NCBI GenBank assembly: GCA_964621645.1
Contig: CAZUMH010000001.1
Coordinates: forward strand, 37,587 to 101,586
DNA: 64,000 nucleotides
Source: CAZUMH01 sp964621645
GTDB taxonomy: Bacteria > Zhuqueibacterota > QNDG01 > JAGLOF01
Direction of reading: 5' to 3'
The notes beneath the pieces are model-generated. The model did no database searches and was not told the origin of the DNA. It was given only the letters and a program-made list of their open reading frames with translations. Below, in pieces: positions 1 to 8,281 of the stretch. Position 1 is the stretch's first letter. Every line of letters starts with the position of its first letter. A program made the position numbers and the translations under genes.

Positions 1-268
1 TTCTGGCCAGCCTGTTTATATACCCCGGATCGGTGATATGATCGAGCGCGGCGATGCGCACATCTGTCTCCTTGTCAAATGATGCATGGCTGAAAAGAGC
101 GCGCTGATTAGTCATTCTTGCTACCGCCGCTTTCCGCACATCCGCATTGTTATCGCTACATGCAATTTTTTCCAGAATCTCCTGATCGTCGACGCGGTCG
201 ATTTCAGCGATACGCACTGCGGGATCCGAGTGCTGCCATTTTGGTTTGAATAAGTTGGAGATTGGCAT
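1..268 (-). CDS. HEAT-repeat-like protein, N-terminal part (runs off left edge)
   Basis: Only the first 89 codons lie inside the window; the gene continues past base 1. The ATG (266-268) is preceded by GGAG seven bases upstream, which fixes the start. The protein opens with WQHSDPAVRIAEI and then shows short helical units of the same style (DVRKAAVARM, DVRIAALDHI), the spacing expected of HEAT repeats. Such repeats form protein-binding solenoids; the opening resembles HEAT/DUF349-type proteins, a family assignment from memory. There is no signal peptide, so it is probably cytoplasmic. It diverges from the PadR gene across a 274-base gap containing a hairpin and a promoter. Function unknown. 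Confidence 0.7.
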   Translation of the reverse strand, partial: MPISNLFKPKWQHSDPAVRIAEIDRVDDQEILEKIACSDNNADVRKAAVARMTNQRALFSHASFDKETDVRIAALDHITDPGYINRLAR

Positions 269-418
269 AGTAATACTCCATGTTTTAGGATTAAGCCCCT
301 TTACCGGTTCAGTATTGTAGTAATATTATCAAGAAACCGCAAGAGAATTATAGCGGAAATTGGATAGAAGAAAGGGCATCGATTTACTGCTCGTTCAGGG
401 AGGCGCCGCTTTAATGAG

Positions 419-453
419 TGACCCTGTCAGGGTCTGGAACCCTGACAGGGTCA
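419..453. repeat. Perfect 15-bp inverted repeat (REP-like hairpin)
   Basis: TGACCCTGTCAGGGT (419-433), a five-base loop (CTGGA) and its exact reverse complement (439-453). Each arm is itself near-palindromic (ACCCTGTCAGGGT), so cruciform and nested hairpins are both possible. No T-run follows on either strand, so it is not a plain intrinsic terminator. It lies between divergent genes, upstream of the promoter at 504-532. Chromosomal REP-like palindromes look like this; the role here is unknown. Confidence 0.75.
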
Positions 454-503
454 TAAACGAAAAGTCACTATTCCATAGAACGGAGAAAAAAATAAAAAAA
501 CAC

Positions 504-532
504 TTGCAATACCTAATTGAATTATGTATAAT
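504..532 (+). promoter_or_regulatory. Sigma-70-type promoter for the PadR operon
   Basis: TTGCAA (504-509) and TATAAT (527-532) are separated by exactly 17 bases, a near-consensus housekeeping pair. Transcription would start around 539-541, two to four bases before the ATG at 543, so the PadR mRNA would be leaderless or nearly so. That agrees with the lack of a ribosome binding site before 543. The earlier in-frame ATG at 531 lies inside the -10 box and could not be translated from this promoter. Confidence 0.55.
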
Positions 533-542
533 GCCTCTAGGT

Positions 543-875
543 ATGGGAAACAACTTTACAAGAGAACTGATCGCCGCTTCGACGATTCCGCTTATTCTGG
601 CCGTGCTTCGGGAGGAAGAAAGCTACGGATACGCGATCATCAAGCGCGTCCGCGGGCTCTCGCAGGAGACCCTGGAATGGACCGAGGGGATGCTCTATCC
701 CGTCCTGCATCGGCTGGAAAAACAGGAACTGATCAAATCCTACTGGTCAAAAGAACAGGGCAGACGCAGGAGATACTATCGCCTCCTTCCGGCCGGAGTG
801 GCGGAATTGGAGCGGCTTAAGAAGCAATGGACCTCTATCAATTCGACCCTGAACAGGTCATGGGGGCAGGTATGA
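543..875 (+). CDS. PadR family transcriptional regulator
   Basis: Small DNA-binding repressor of about 110 residues. The sequence follows the PadR winged-helix pattern: an opening helix (LIAASTIPLILAVL), ESYGYAIIKRV, then the recognition and wing region EGMLYPVLHRLEKQELI and GRRRRYYRLLPAG. The open frame extends upstream to 360, but that part includes the hairpin and the promoter, so ATG 543 is chosen. The stop overlaps the next gene by four bases (ATGA, 872-875), implying translational coupling to a membrane protein with a PadR-linked N-terminal domain. In this two-gene arrangement the repressor usually controls its own operon; the signal is unknown. Confidence 0.88.
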   Translation: MGNNFTRELIAASTIPLILAVLREEESYGYAIIKRVRGLSQETLEWTEGMLYPVLHRLEKQELIKSYWSKEQGRRRRYYRLLPAGVAELERLKKQWTSINSTLNRSWGQV

Positions 876-2224
876 AATTCGACATAGAGCAGAAAATTAA
901 AAATTGGAAAGACTATCTGAATTCGCGCGGCAGTTTTTTACCTGACGATCTGGAGGAACTGGAAACACATCTTCGCGATGAAATCGACGCGCTGCAGAAA
1001 AACGGTCTGGACGCGGAGGAAGCGTATTTCATCGGCATCAAGCGGCTGGGCAAATCCGATGCCCTTTCCCGGGAGTTTTACAAAATCAACGCCCAGTCCC
1101 TGTGGAAGCACCTGTTCACTCCTTCCGAACCCGGCGGAAGGAAAGCTGCCCGCCGCGATATCTGGATAATTATCGGTCTCGCTCTGCTTGCCGGATTTCT
1201 CGGGAAAATCCCCGATCTGTTCGGGTACCGGATCAGCAACAAATCCGACAGTCTTATCTACCTGCGGAACCTAAGTCTGTTTTTCATCCCTGTGATCGGC
1301 GGCTGGTTCCTTATTCAGAAAAAAAATTGGGGGACCGGTTTTTATCTGTTCGCGATAATCTGCCTCGGTGGCTTCCTTGCTGTCAATTTCTTTCCCTTTA
1401 CAGGCGCGGGACATACTGAAATCTTGGCGGGTATCCATCTGATCATTCTGCTCTGGATGGTTCTTGAACGGCTCTACGGTCCAGGTCAGGAGATCGCCGC
1501 CGGCCGCATGAATTACATCACCTTCAGCGGTGAATTCTTCATCTACTCGGTGCTCTGCTACCTCGGTATCGGTGTGTTTACCATGTTTACTATTGCCTTG
1601 TTCGAAACGCTGAACATCAGGCCCGATAAATTCATTCTTGAATATATCGTCGTGTTCGGCGGTCTGGGTGTGCCGGTTGTGGCGGTCTATCTGGTGGAGA
1701 AGAAGAAAGCGCTCATCGAGAATATGGCTCCCGTGCTGGCAAACATTTTCACTCCCCTGTTTCTGCTGCTCATCAGCGGATTCGTCGCCGCGCTTTTGGG
1801 GCGACGATTGAATCTGACCGTTCAGAGGGAAACTCTGATCATTTTTGACTTCCTCCTGGTTCTGGTTTTAGGGCTTGTGCTCTATTCCCTTTCGGCGCGA
1901 AATCATTCAGAAAAGCCCCTCTTTTCCGACTATCTGGTGTTTATCCTGATTCTGGTCACACTTCTCGCGGACGTTTTCGCCATGAGTGCCATCATTTCCC
2001 GGCTCAGTCAGTTCGGGCTGAGCCCGAATAAAGTGGCCGCATTGGGTGAAAATATCCTTCTCTTCATCAACCTGTCCGGACTGGCGGTGACCTTCGGCGG
2101 GATCATCTTCAAAGGCAGGGATTTCCGCCGGCTGGAAGTCTGGCAGTCCTGCTGTTATGTGGGATTCATGGTCTGGATGGCCGTCGTGGTGTTCATCTTT
2201 CCCATTGCTTTTCATTTTGCCTGA
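872..2224 (+). CDS. PadR-coupled membrane protein with HAAS / permease-prefix-like N-terminal domain
   Basis: A 450-residue protein. Residues 1-85 are soluble and helical (DIEQKIKNWKDYLNSRG, DDLEELETHLRDEI, AEEAYFIGIKRLG), the arrangement of the permease prefix / HAAS-like domain found beside PadR regulators. The rest is about ten hydrophobic segments with short charged loops, so it sits in the inner membrane. No transporter motif or catalytic residue was recognised. The ATG at 872 overlaps the PadR stop; the open frame begins at 827, inside padR, but the overlap start is the more natural one. An accessory or sensory role for the PadR system is inferred. The following acr3 gene is 112 bases away and may be independent. 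Confidence 0.75.
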   Translation: MKFDIEQKIKNWKDYLNSRGSFLPDDLEELETHLRDEIDALQKNGLDAEEAYFIGIKRLGKSDALSREFYKINAQSLWKHLFTPSEPGGRKAARRDIWIIIGLALLAGFLGKIPDLFGYRISNKSDSLIYLRNLSLFFIPVIGGWFLIQKKNWGTGFYLFAIICLGGFLAVNFFPFTGAGHTEILAGIHLIILLWMVLERLYGPGQEIAAGRMNYITFSGEFFIYSVLCYLGIGVFTMFTIALFETLNIRPDKFILEYIVVFGGLGVPVVAVYLVEKKKALIENMAPVLANIFTPLFLLLISGFVAALLGRRLNLTVQRETLIIFDFLLVLVLGLVLYSLSARNHSEKPLFSDYLVFILILVTLLADVFAMSAIISRLSQFGLSPNKVAALGENILLFINLSGLAVTFGGIIFKGRDFRRLEVWQSCCYVGFMVWMAVVVFIFPIAFHFA

Positions 2225-2336
2225 GAATAAGCGGATGATTTCCCGGCTTTGAACCTGCCAGAATACGGTAGACTGGTAAAGAAAGACTGAGATGAAATAA
2301 CACATCATACATTCAACTTGCACAGGAGAATGGAAT

Positions 2337-3521
2337 ATGAACAGTTCAGAATCCGCATCCCGTGAACAGAGAAAAATGACGAACATTTTTGAACGCTATC
2401 TGACAATCTGGGTGGGGCTTTGCATTCTCTTCGGCATCCTGCTCGGGAAAATCGCCCCTTCCGTGGCGACAACGCTGGATAACATGTCTATCTATGTCGG
2501 CGATGCACCTGTGGTATCGATCCCCATCGCGATCTGCCTTTTCTTTATGATGTATCCCATTATGGTGAAAATCGATTTTCAGGAAGTAATCCGGGCAGGC
2601 AAGAACGGAAAGCCGGTGGGATTAACGCTCTTTCTAAACTGGGCGGTCAAACCGTTTACAATGTATGCAATCGCCTTCTTTTTTCTCGGTGTCCTTTTCA
2701 GGGGATTGATCGGCACTGAAGCAGTCGATTTGGTTAAACTGCCCTTTGGGCTGGATTTACCGGTTGGAGCCAGGCATGGAGCCGGAACCGTTATTTTGCA
2801 TCAAGGAGTGAAAATGCTGCAGGTGCCTCTCTGGAGAAGCTATCTGGCGGGAGCGATCCTGCTCGGCATCGCGCCCTGTACGGCCATGGTTCTGGTCTGG
2901 GGATATCTGGCTCGTGGAAACGATGGACTCACTCTGGTAATGGTGGCCATCAACTCCCTCACGATGCTGGTGCTGTACGGAGTCCTCGGCGGATTTCTTC
3001 TCGGGATCGGCAGGCTGCCGGTTCCCTGGCAAGCGCTGTTTCTTTCAATTGCCGTATATGTGGCTCTTCCTCTGATTGCAGGATATTTCTCCCGAAAATG
3101 GCTCATCGCCGTTAAGGGAATTACATGGTTCAAGGAAAAATTTCTTCATATCCTGACTCCGATTACCATTATCGCACTTCTCGTCACCCTGATCCTGCTT
3201 TTTAGCTTTAAAGGAGAGATTATCCTTTCCAATCCGCTTACAATTTTATGGATTGCTATTCCGCTTTTCGTCCAGACCAATCTCATTTTCTGGCTGGGGT
3301 ATGGTCTCGCCCGTTTGTTGAAATTAAAATATCAGGATGCTGCTCCCGCTGCCATGATAGGCGCTTCCAACCACTTTGAAGTCGCTATCGCGACATCCAC
3401 TATGCTGTTTGGGTTGTCTTCCGGTGCGGCCCTGGCAACGGTTGTCGGAGTTCTGATCGAAGTTCCTGTCATGCTGATGCTTGTCAGAATCTGTCGCAGG
3501 ACACAAGGATGGTTTGATTAA
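2337..3521 (+). CDS. acr3: ACR3-type arsenite efflux permease
   Basis: About 394 residues and ten hydrophobic helices: an inner-membrane carrier that extrudes arsenite (in some members antimonite) using the proton gradient. Family signatures are clear: IAICLFFMMYPIMVKIDF in the second helix region, GIAPCTAMVLVWGYLARGN with the conserved cysteine required in studied ACR3 proteins, and GASNHFEVAIATSTMLFG near the C-terminus. AGGAG sits eight bases before ATG 2337; an internal ATG at 2376 would remove 13 hydrophilic residues. A reductase supplying its substrate lies at 7533-7967 on the other strand, so the arsenic genes are split. No ArsR-like repressor is in the window; the nearest regulator upstream is PadR. 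Confidence 0.93.
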   Translation: MNSSESASREQRKMTNIFERYLTIWVGLCILFGILLGKIAPSVATTLDNMSIYVGDAPVVSIPIAICLFFMMYPIMVKIDFQEVIRAGKNGKPVGLTLFLNWAVKPFTMYAIAFFFLGVLFRGLIGTEAVDLVKLPFGLDLPVGARHGAGTVILHQGVKMLQVPLWRSYLAGAILLGIAPCTAMVLVWGYLARGNDGLTLVMVAINSLTMLVLYGVLGGFLLGIGRLPVPWQALFLSIAVYVALPLIAGYFSRKWLIAVKGITWFKEKFLHILTPITIIALLVTLILLFSFKGEIILSNPLTILWIAIPLFVQTNLIFWLGYGLARLLKLKYQDAAPAAMIGASNHFEVAIATSTMLFGLSSGAALATVVGVLIEVPVMLMLVRICRRTQGWFD

Positions 3522-3532
3522 TCTGCTTTTTC

Positions 3533-3563
3533 TGTTCAGCAGGATTTCATGCCTCTGCGGAGA
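3533..3563. repeat. Degenerate copy of the TTCAGCAGG palindromic repeat
   Basis: TGTTCAGCAGG...TCATGCC.CT.CGGAG matches the better-preserved copy at 36903-36933 (TGTTCAGCAGGGGCTCATGCC...CGGAG) over about 30 bases. It lies just after the acr3 stop. The central stem is weakened here (GCAG...CTGC), so it is probably a decayed member of the repeat family clustered at 36.9-37.2 kb. The rest of the 297-base gap up to 3818 is AT-rich. A TTGACA at 3631-3636 with a weak AAAAAT 17 bases further on could be the promoter for the next small gene. Confidence 0.5.
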
Positions 3564-3818
3564 TATAACAGCCATTATATATTTTTTTTAATTAGACTCT
3601 GAAATAATTGAAAATCCGTTTATCTACGGTTTGACAAAATATGCCCGCCTATGAAAAATTCTTGCGGTTTCAGACCTTTTTTTAACTTCCCTTATCGCTT
3701 TCCCATTCTCAATATAATGCCACGAAAATTTCCACAACCGCGGCCTCTTTTCTCGAGCTGATAGTAACTGCCAATATCATTCGGTTAAACACATGTTCAC
3801 TGTAGATCTGGAGAAACA

Positions 3819-4019
3819 ATGACAACCTATGAAAAGAGACTTGATAATATAAATAAATTCATCTTCTACTTAATCATTGTCTTAGCATTGTATCTGATAG
3901 GAAAGATACCCGGAAAGGGAATGCCGCTGCTTGAGGTCTCAGTACAACTTCTTGTTATCCTTGCAGGCACATTATCCTATCGGTACTGGCTTAAAAAAAG
4001 TGTATTCTCAGAAAGATGA
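3819..4019 (+). CDS. Small two-helix membrane protein
   Basis: A 66-residue protein with GGAG six bases before its ATG. A charged N-terminal 12 residues is followed by a hydrophobic helix (FIFYLIIVLALYLIG), a short loop (KIPGKGMP) and a second helix (VSVQLLVILAGTLSYRYWL), ending in a basic tail. It should be an inner-membrane hairpin. No family recognised. It faces the glycosyltransferase gene convergently (stop to stop, 59 bases). Confidence 0.6.
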   Translation: MTTYEKRLDNINKFIFYLIIVLALYLIGKIPGKGMPLLEVSVQLLVILAGTLSYRYWLKKSVFSER

Positions 4020-4078
4020 ACGAGTATATCACCTCCCCTCAAGCTGTGCTTGGGACGGAAAAGTAACTCACCACTCTG

Positions 4079-6013
4079 TCAGTTGGATTTCCCGACTTTC
4101 CCCTCACCCCCCTTCATCAGTTTCGCCAATTCTTCCAGTTTTGCTGTCGCGTTTGAATTCTGGGGATTGAGCGCCAGTGATTTCCGATAATTTTCCACCG
4201 CCGCGTCATACTGCCCGTCATTCATGTACGCTTCACCCAGGCTGTCATAGGTGTTAAACGCATCGGGATAGGCCTTCACGTTGAGCAGGAACAATCCGAT
4301 GGCTTCTTTCACCTCTCTCCTGTTGAGATAGTCATACCCCAGGGTGTTCATCTGCTGTTCCGTGAACAGGATAACGGCCGGATTTGCTTTTTGGGATCGA
4401 TCGTAGTATGAAACCGCCGCCTCCACCCCCTCCCGGCGCAGCACGTTCATAAAACCGGGATCGATGCGTCTCAGCACCAGCCAGTAACGTCTCAGATCAT
4501 ATCTGGGATTTCTGCAGAGGCAAATTGGATCGTTGTTTTCGTAGGGCATGACATAGGGATGAGTAAAGACGGACAGCTCTGCTACTTCCTGAAATACACT
4601 GGACAGCTGTTGCGGGGACAATCCGATGGATATGTAAACATTTTTAAACCGGTGGTGTCTCAACGCTTCGAAATAGAACCAGCTGTTGAAACAGATCGGT
4701 TCGGGTAGGTTATATTTTTTCCCGAACAAATGGACAGCCCCGGCCTCACCATAATTCTCCGTAATGATCCCGATATCTTCATCCAACTCACGGGAGCTCT
4801 TTTTATAGGCATCCGCGATCTGATCGGCCATCTCTTCCCAGCCGAAGCGGTCGGCGACATGCTGGGGCAGCCGCTCCAGAGTCGTGTTCTCATGGCGCAC
4901 CCCGGCCGTCACGCCCAGGACCGAAGCGTATTGTATGAATTGCTCGACGGGAAGCAGGGGAACGATCATGGGCAGGAGCGGCATGCTCAAGATAACATAC
5001 AGGACGGGAAGAGCGATATGGGCAAGCAGTTTTTTATTTTTTTGCCAGGCGCGCTTCTGCAAATAATCTTCTATGCGGACTGAGCCCACCGCCAGCAGTA
5101 TCGAGTACATGGGAATGGTAAAATAAAATTTCACTCCCAGGAAAAACGCCAGGAAGAAAACGATCACGTACATCAGCCCGAACAGACGATATCGTTTCCA
5201 GGAGGAGGAAAAAAGCAGCAGGATCAGTCCCGTCACCCAGATCGGCATCCCGAAAATATTATTGGGCAGTATCTGACCCCAGAGGAATTCCAGGAATGAC
5301 GCCTGATAGGCCACGCCGCCGGAATACCCTGCTATGAAATTGAGATAGTACCAGTTGTGGTGAGATTGCCATATGACAAAGGGCACCAAGAAAACCAGGG
5401 CGATCAGCCCGGCCAGCCAGATCCACACGCGTTTGAAATACACCCGCTGCGGCCGGAGCAACAGGGAGAGGAACAGCGCCGCGCCGAATATAAGGATACT
5501 CAATTTATTCAGGAGCCCTAGTCCCAGCACCAATCCGAACAGGATCCAGAGGCGCTGTTTATCCCCCTTGACTATTTTAACCAATAAATACAGCAATAAG
5601 GTTTGCAGGAGAAAATCGAGGCAGTCATAGGTGAAGAGAGCCCCGAATATCAGGTAGCCGGAAAAAAATACTGATAATCCCGTCAGCAGGACGGCATACC
5701 GTTTTCCGCCCAGTTCTTTGGCGATCAGGCAGGCCAGGACCAGTGAGAAAGCGCCGCAGAGGGAAGAGCCGAAATGCAGGGCCTTGATGGAATAGCCGAA
5801 AACGGCGGTGATCAGCTTGTAGTATAAGGGAGTAAGCGGCAGGATATCCAGATTGCCGAAGTCAAAATTATCGCCGATTGCCAGATAGTACAATTCATCT
5901 CTGAAATAGCCGTATTCAGGATTAAGCAGGTGGAAAAAAATCTTGGCGATAAACAGATAGGTGATGATGGCCCTGTCGCTGGTGAAGCATCGAGCGTCAA
6001 ATTTTTCTTCCAT
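4079..6013 (-). CDS. GT-C (family 39-like) glycosyltransferase with C-terminal TPR repeats
   Basis: A 644-residue inner-membrane protein. The first 380 residues hold about ten helices of the ArnT/PMT superfamily; FRDELYYLAIG in the first periplasmic loop carries the acidic pair (Asp-Glu) expected for lipid-phosphate-sugar-dependent enzymes. These enzymes move a sugar from a polyprenyl-phosphate donor to lipid, protein or glycan on the periplasmic side. Residues 380-530 form a soluble domain without a recognised fold, and roughly 565-640 hold TPR units (AVILFTEQQMNTLGYDYLNR, YDSLGEAYMNDGQYDAAVEN). Donor and acceptor cannot be deduced. The TPR tail is uncommon for this superfamily and suggests docking to a partner. 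Confidence 0.82.
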   Translation of the reverse strand: MEEKFDARCFTSDRAIITYLFIAKIFFHLLNPEYGYFRDELYYLAIGDNFDFGNLDILPLTPLYYKLITAVFGYSIKALHFGSSLCGAFSLVLACLIAKELGGKRYAVLLTGLSVFFSGYLIFGALFTYDCLDFLLQTLLLYLLVKIVKGDKQRLWILFGLVLGLGLLNKLSILIFGAALFLSLLLRPQRVYFKRVWIWLAGLIALVFLVPFVIWQSHHNWYYLNFIAGYSGGVAYQASFLEFLWGQILPNNIFGMPIWVTGLILLLFSSSWKRYRLFGLMYVIVFFLAFFLGVKFYFTIPMYSILLAVGSVRIEDYLQKRAWQKNKKLLAHIALPVLYVILSMPLLPMIVPLLPVEQFIQYASVLGVTAGVRHENTTLERLPQHVADRFGWEEMADQIADAYKKSSRELDEDIGIITENYGEAGAVHLFGKKYNLPEPICFNSWFYFEALRHHRFKNVYISIGLSPQQLSSVFQEVAELSVFTHPYVMPYENNDPICLCRNPRYDLRRYWLVLRRIDPGFMNVLRREGVEAAVSYYDRSQKANPAVILFTEQQMNTLGYDYLNRREVKEAIGLFLLNVKAYPDAFNTYDSLGEAYMNDGQYDAAVENYRKSLALNPQNSNATAKLEELAKLMKGGEGKVGKSN

Positions 6014-6089
6014 ATACTATCCTGTATTTGGACAGTAAACGGTTTTGCACTCCTGATATTTTTTAAAGAAAAAATTACAATGTCAATAA

Positions 6090-6755
6090 TCAATTTTCTG
6101 TTATTTCAATACCGGAGATGCTCCCTTCCCAGGAAGGGATTCTGGTCGCGAAGGAATCTTTCTTCCCAGTGGGCAGAATTATCGTGACTGTGTTTGACCG
6201 CGATGAACCATAGGAGGCTGCCATCCAACTGACATTGGATTCGAATGTGATCGTTACTTTCACCGTATACGATGTCGAATCAGCAAATGGTATATTCTTT
6301 TCCTTGGCCGTGCTGGTTCCCAGATCATCAGCATAGGTAACTTTTATGACCTCATCACCCCTGGCTCCCCTGTTGTCCAGATAAAAATAGGCGTTCAGAC
6401 CGGTGATCCAGCCTCCCTTGGTGAGAAATTCGGCAAGCAATACCCCGGCTTCGGTTTTTACTTTCTCAGGGATACCGTATACATTAGCAGAAGTATGGAT
6501 GACACTCTTATCTATTTGCTGCAATACGACATTGGGCAGCAGCATCGCCTTTCTGTTCCGGGCTTCCTGCAGATATTTGCTGTCAGGATAATTAGCCATG
6601 AAAGTATCATATCCTTCAACTGTATTTTCTTTTATCGCCCTATTCCACTCCTTTTCCATGGGATTGCACGCGGCCAGTACCATTACGAAAAGCAGTATAA
6701 TGACAAAGATATTCCTTGAGCATGAAGACCGGGAAAGAATTTTGGACATTTTCAT
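6090..6755 (-). CDS. Predicted lipoprotein, unknown function
   Basis: About 221 residues. ATG 6755 is preceded by GGAGG with six bases spacing; a GTG two codons upstream overlaps that site and is less likely. The N-terminus has basic residues, a hydrophobic run (FVIILLFVMVL) and a lipobox LAAC, so it should be lipid-anchored. A short helical stretch after the lipobox (VEGYDTFMANYPDSKYLQEA) looks like half a TPR, as in many FCB lipoproteins. The remainder is beta-rich with no family recognised. It is 76 bases upstream of the glycosyltransferase on the same strand and may share its transcript. Confidence 0.7.
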   Translation of the reverse strand: MKMSKILSRSSCSRNIFVIILLFVMVLAACNPMEKEWNRAIKENTVEGYDTFMANYPDSKYLQEARNRKAMLLPNVVLQQIDKSVIHTSANVYGIPEKVKTEAGVLLAEFLTKGGWITGLNAYFYLDNRGARGDEVIKVTYADDLGTSTAKEKNIPFADSTSYTVKVTITFESNVSWMAASYGSSRSNTVTIILPTGKKDSFATRIPSWEGSISGIEITEN

Positions 6756-6941
6756 GATCACCCTCCGGATATATTATTAGTATGCAGAGCAGTTGAGTTT
6801 GAAATCGCTGATACAATCCACTGGAACATATGGATTAAGGGATAATCGAAATAAAGCAAATAATGCAGTGGATATAAAAATCTCGCCGGTAGTCGTTACT
6901 ATGAGATTTCCACAGTAGAGGATTGACAGCTAATCCAGAAT

Positions 6942-7376
6942 TTAGGAGGTTTCCATATCACCATTCTGAGTAGAAAACATAGCATAAACGTCATTACCCG
7001 CTTTCACCGGATTTTTCGTCTCGGCGTCGATGGGCACCCAGTAGGTAACCGCCTTGGCCAGCAGTTTGCGATCGGATTTCCGCAGTATTTCCGTGTGCCG
7101 GGCAAACCGCCGGTGAGTGGCCTCGCCCACCCGGGTTCGAATCACCAAAGTATCGGATTTTACCGCCGGACGTTTGTATTCTATTTCGTGTTTCGCCACC
7201 ACCCAGAGCAGGCTGGTCTTCTGCTCTTCGGTGGCCGCCGCGTACCAATGGGCTATGGCGATATCCTGAACCCAGCGCAGGTACACCACGTTATTGACAT
7301 GACCGAGCTGATCGATATCCTCATCCTGTACGGTCAATTCCATTTCGTATGGTTCAACGGTGGACATTTCCTTCAT
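6942..7376 (-). CDS. Acyl-CoA thioesterase, 4HBT hotdog family (YbgC/FadM-like)
   Basis: A 144-residue cytoplasmic protein with the single-hotdog layout. The N-terminal strand leads into DEDIDQLGHVNNVVYLRWVQ, where D-x-x-G-H-V-N-N is the family active-site helix with a catalytic aspartate. VAKHEIEYKRPAVKSDTLVI and a terminal strand follow. Such enzymes hydrolyse fatty acyl-CoA or 4-hydroxybenzoyl-CoA thioesters as homotetramers. AAGGGA before the ATG supports the start. Neighbours do not reveal the substrate. Confidence 0.88.
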   Translation of the reverse strand: MKEMSTVEPYEMELTVQDEDIDQLGHVNNVVYLRWVQDIAIAHWYAAATEEQKTSLLWVVAKHEIEYKRPAVKSDTLVIRTRVGEATHRRFARHTEILRKSDRKLLAKAVTYWVPIDAETKNPVKAGNDVYAMFSTQNGDMETS

Positions 7377-7532
7377 GATTCCCTTCCCGTTCCTTCCGGT
7401 TTTAGAAGTTGCCGGATTGCTTCACTTCAGTAAATCCGCTTAGGGTAAAATTACTATGAGGAGGATTTTTATCCAAGACAATTTTTCTTAACACTTTTTC
7501 AAAACAGTGGGAGCAATCCGGATCAGCGGGGA

Positions 7533-7967
7533 TTAATTTTCCAGGGAGTCAGGCAGCGTCTGGATAAATGCCCTGATCTCATCCCTGATCTTTCTGTAGA
7601 TGCCGAGAACTTCCTCTTCTGACTTTGCGTACCTGGCCAGAAAAGGTGGATCGGCGAAACTTTTATGCAGTTTTTTCACCGGTCCGGGAAAAACAGGACA
7701 GCTCTCCCGCGCCTGATCGCATACCGTGACAACCCAGTCAAAAGGGATCTGCAGCACCTCTTTCACATGAGTGGAGCGCTGCTCCGAGATATCAACTCCG
7801 GCTTCGGCCATGACTCTCACGGCGAGAGGATCCAGTTCCCGCGGCTCTATCCCGGCGGACCAGACGTCGATCCGGTCTTCTTTCAAATGACGGGTCCAGC
7901 CCTCCGCCATCTGGCTGCGGCAAGAGTTACCGCTGCAGAGAAAGAGTAGTTTCAACTTCGTGCGCAT
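7533..7967 (-). CDS. arsC: Arsenate reductase, low-molecular-weight phosphatase fold (ArsC type)
   Basis: About 144 residues. The P-loop CSGNSCRSQMAEG sits at the N-terminus, the CX5R phosphatase motif as found in arsenate reductases. VVTVCDQARESCPVFPG supplies the second and third redox cysteines used in thioredoxin-coupled reduction of arsenate to arsenite. The product is exported by ACR3 (2337-3521). A GTG nine codons upstream (7994) is possible, but ATG 7967, after GGGGA, places the first beta-strand at the usual position. Being about 4 kb from acr3 and on the opposite strand, it cannot share its transcript. Confidence 0.9.
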   Translation of the reverse strand: MRTKLKLLFLCSGNSCRSQMAEGWTRHLKEDRIDVWSAGIEPRELDPLAVRVMAEAGVDISEQRSTHVKEVLQIPFDWVVTVCDQARESCPVFPGPVKKLHKSFADPPFLARYAKSEEEVLGIYRKIRDEIRAFIQTLPDSLEN

Positions 7968-8063
7968 TATCAGTCCCCAGGGCGTAAATTCCACCTGGCT
8001 ACCCGTTAGATGGAATTAACATACGACTGAGATGGGTATTCCGCAAGGGAATTCTCAATTACC

Positions 8064-8096
8064 GCCTGGCGTCGGCCACCAGGCTTGTCTTTTTTC
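8064..8096 (+). terminator. Intrinsic terminator on the plus strand with no plus-strand gene before it
   Basis: GCCTGG (8064-8069) pairs with CCAGGC (8079-8084) and is followed by TTGTCTTTTTTC. The nearest upstream plus-strand gene ends at 4019, and arsC reads away on the other strand. The 60 bases before it contain another small stem (ATTCC 8038-8042 with GGAAT 8048-8052). It therefore ends either a short RNA starting near 7970-8030 or a leader of the lipoprotein gene at 8282. No known riboswitch was recognised. Confidence 0.5.
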
Positions 8097-8281
8097 TTGC
8101 TTTTAAAGATCAATATTCCTAAAATAGACACGATTAGGGATTCTTTCTTATTTATTAATCCACATGCCAAATGAATGAAAAAGAAGATGTTATCCGACCG
8201 AAAGGGTACTATGTAACGGACAAAAGGACTGACCCTCGCTGAATGATTGTATTTGTCATCACCAACCCATAAGGAGTGACT

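Noticed and set aside
7134..7143. tRNA-like T-arm sequence GGTTCGAATC
   Set aside because: It lies within the thioesterase coding region and has no acceptor or anticodon stem around it.
8029..8084. Possible fluoride or other riboswitch (GATGGG...TTCC near a terminator)
   Set aside because: The paired elements do not match the fluoride motif: the closing stem encloses an extra hairpin and the conserved TAAC-type segment is missing.
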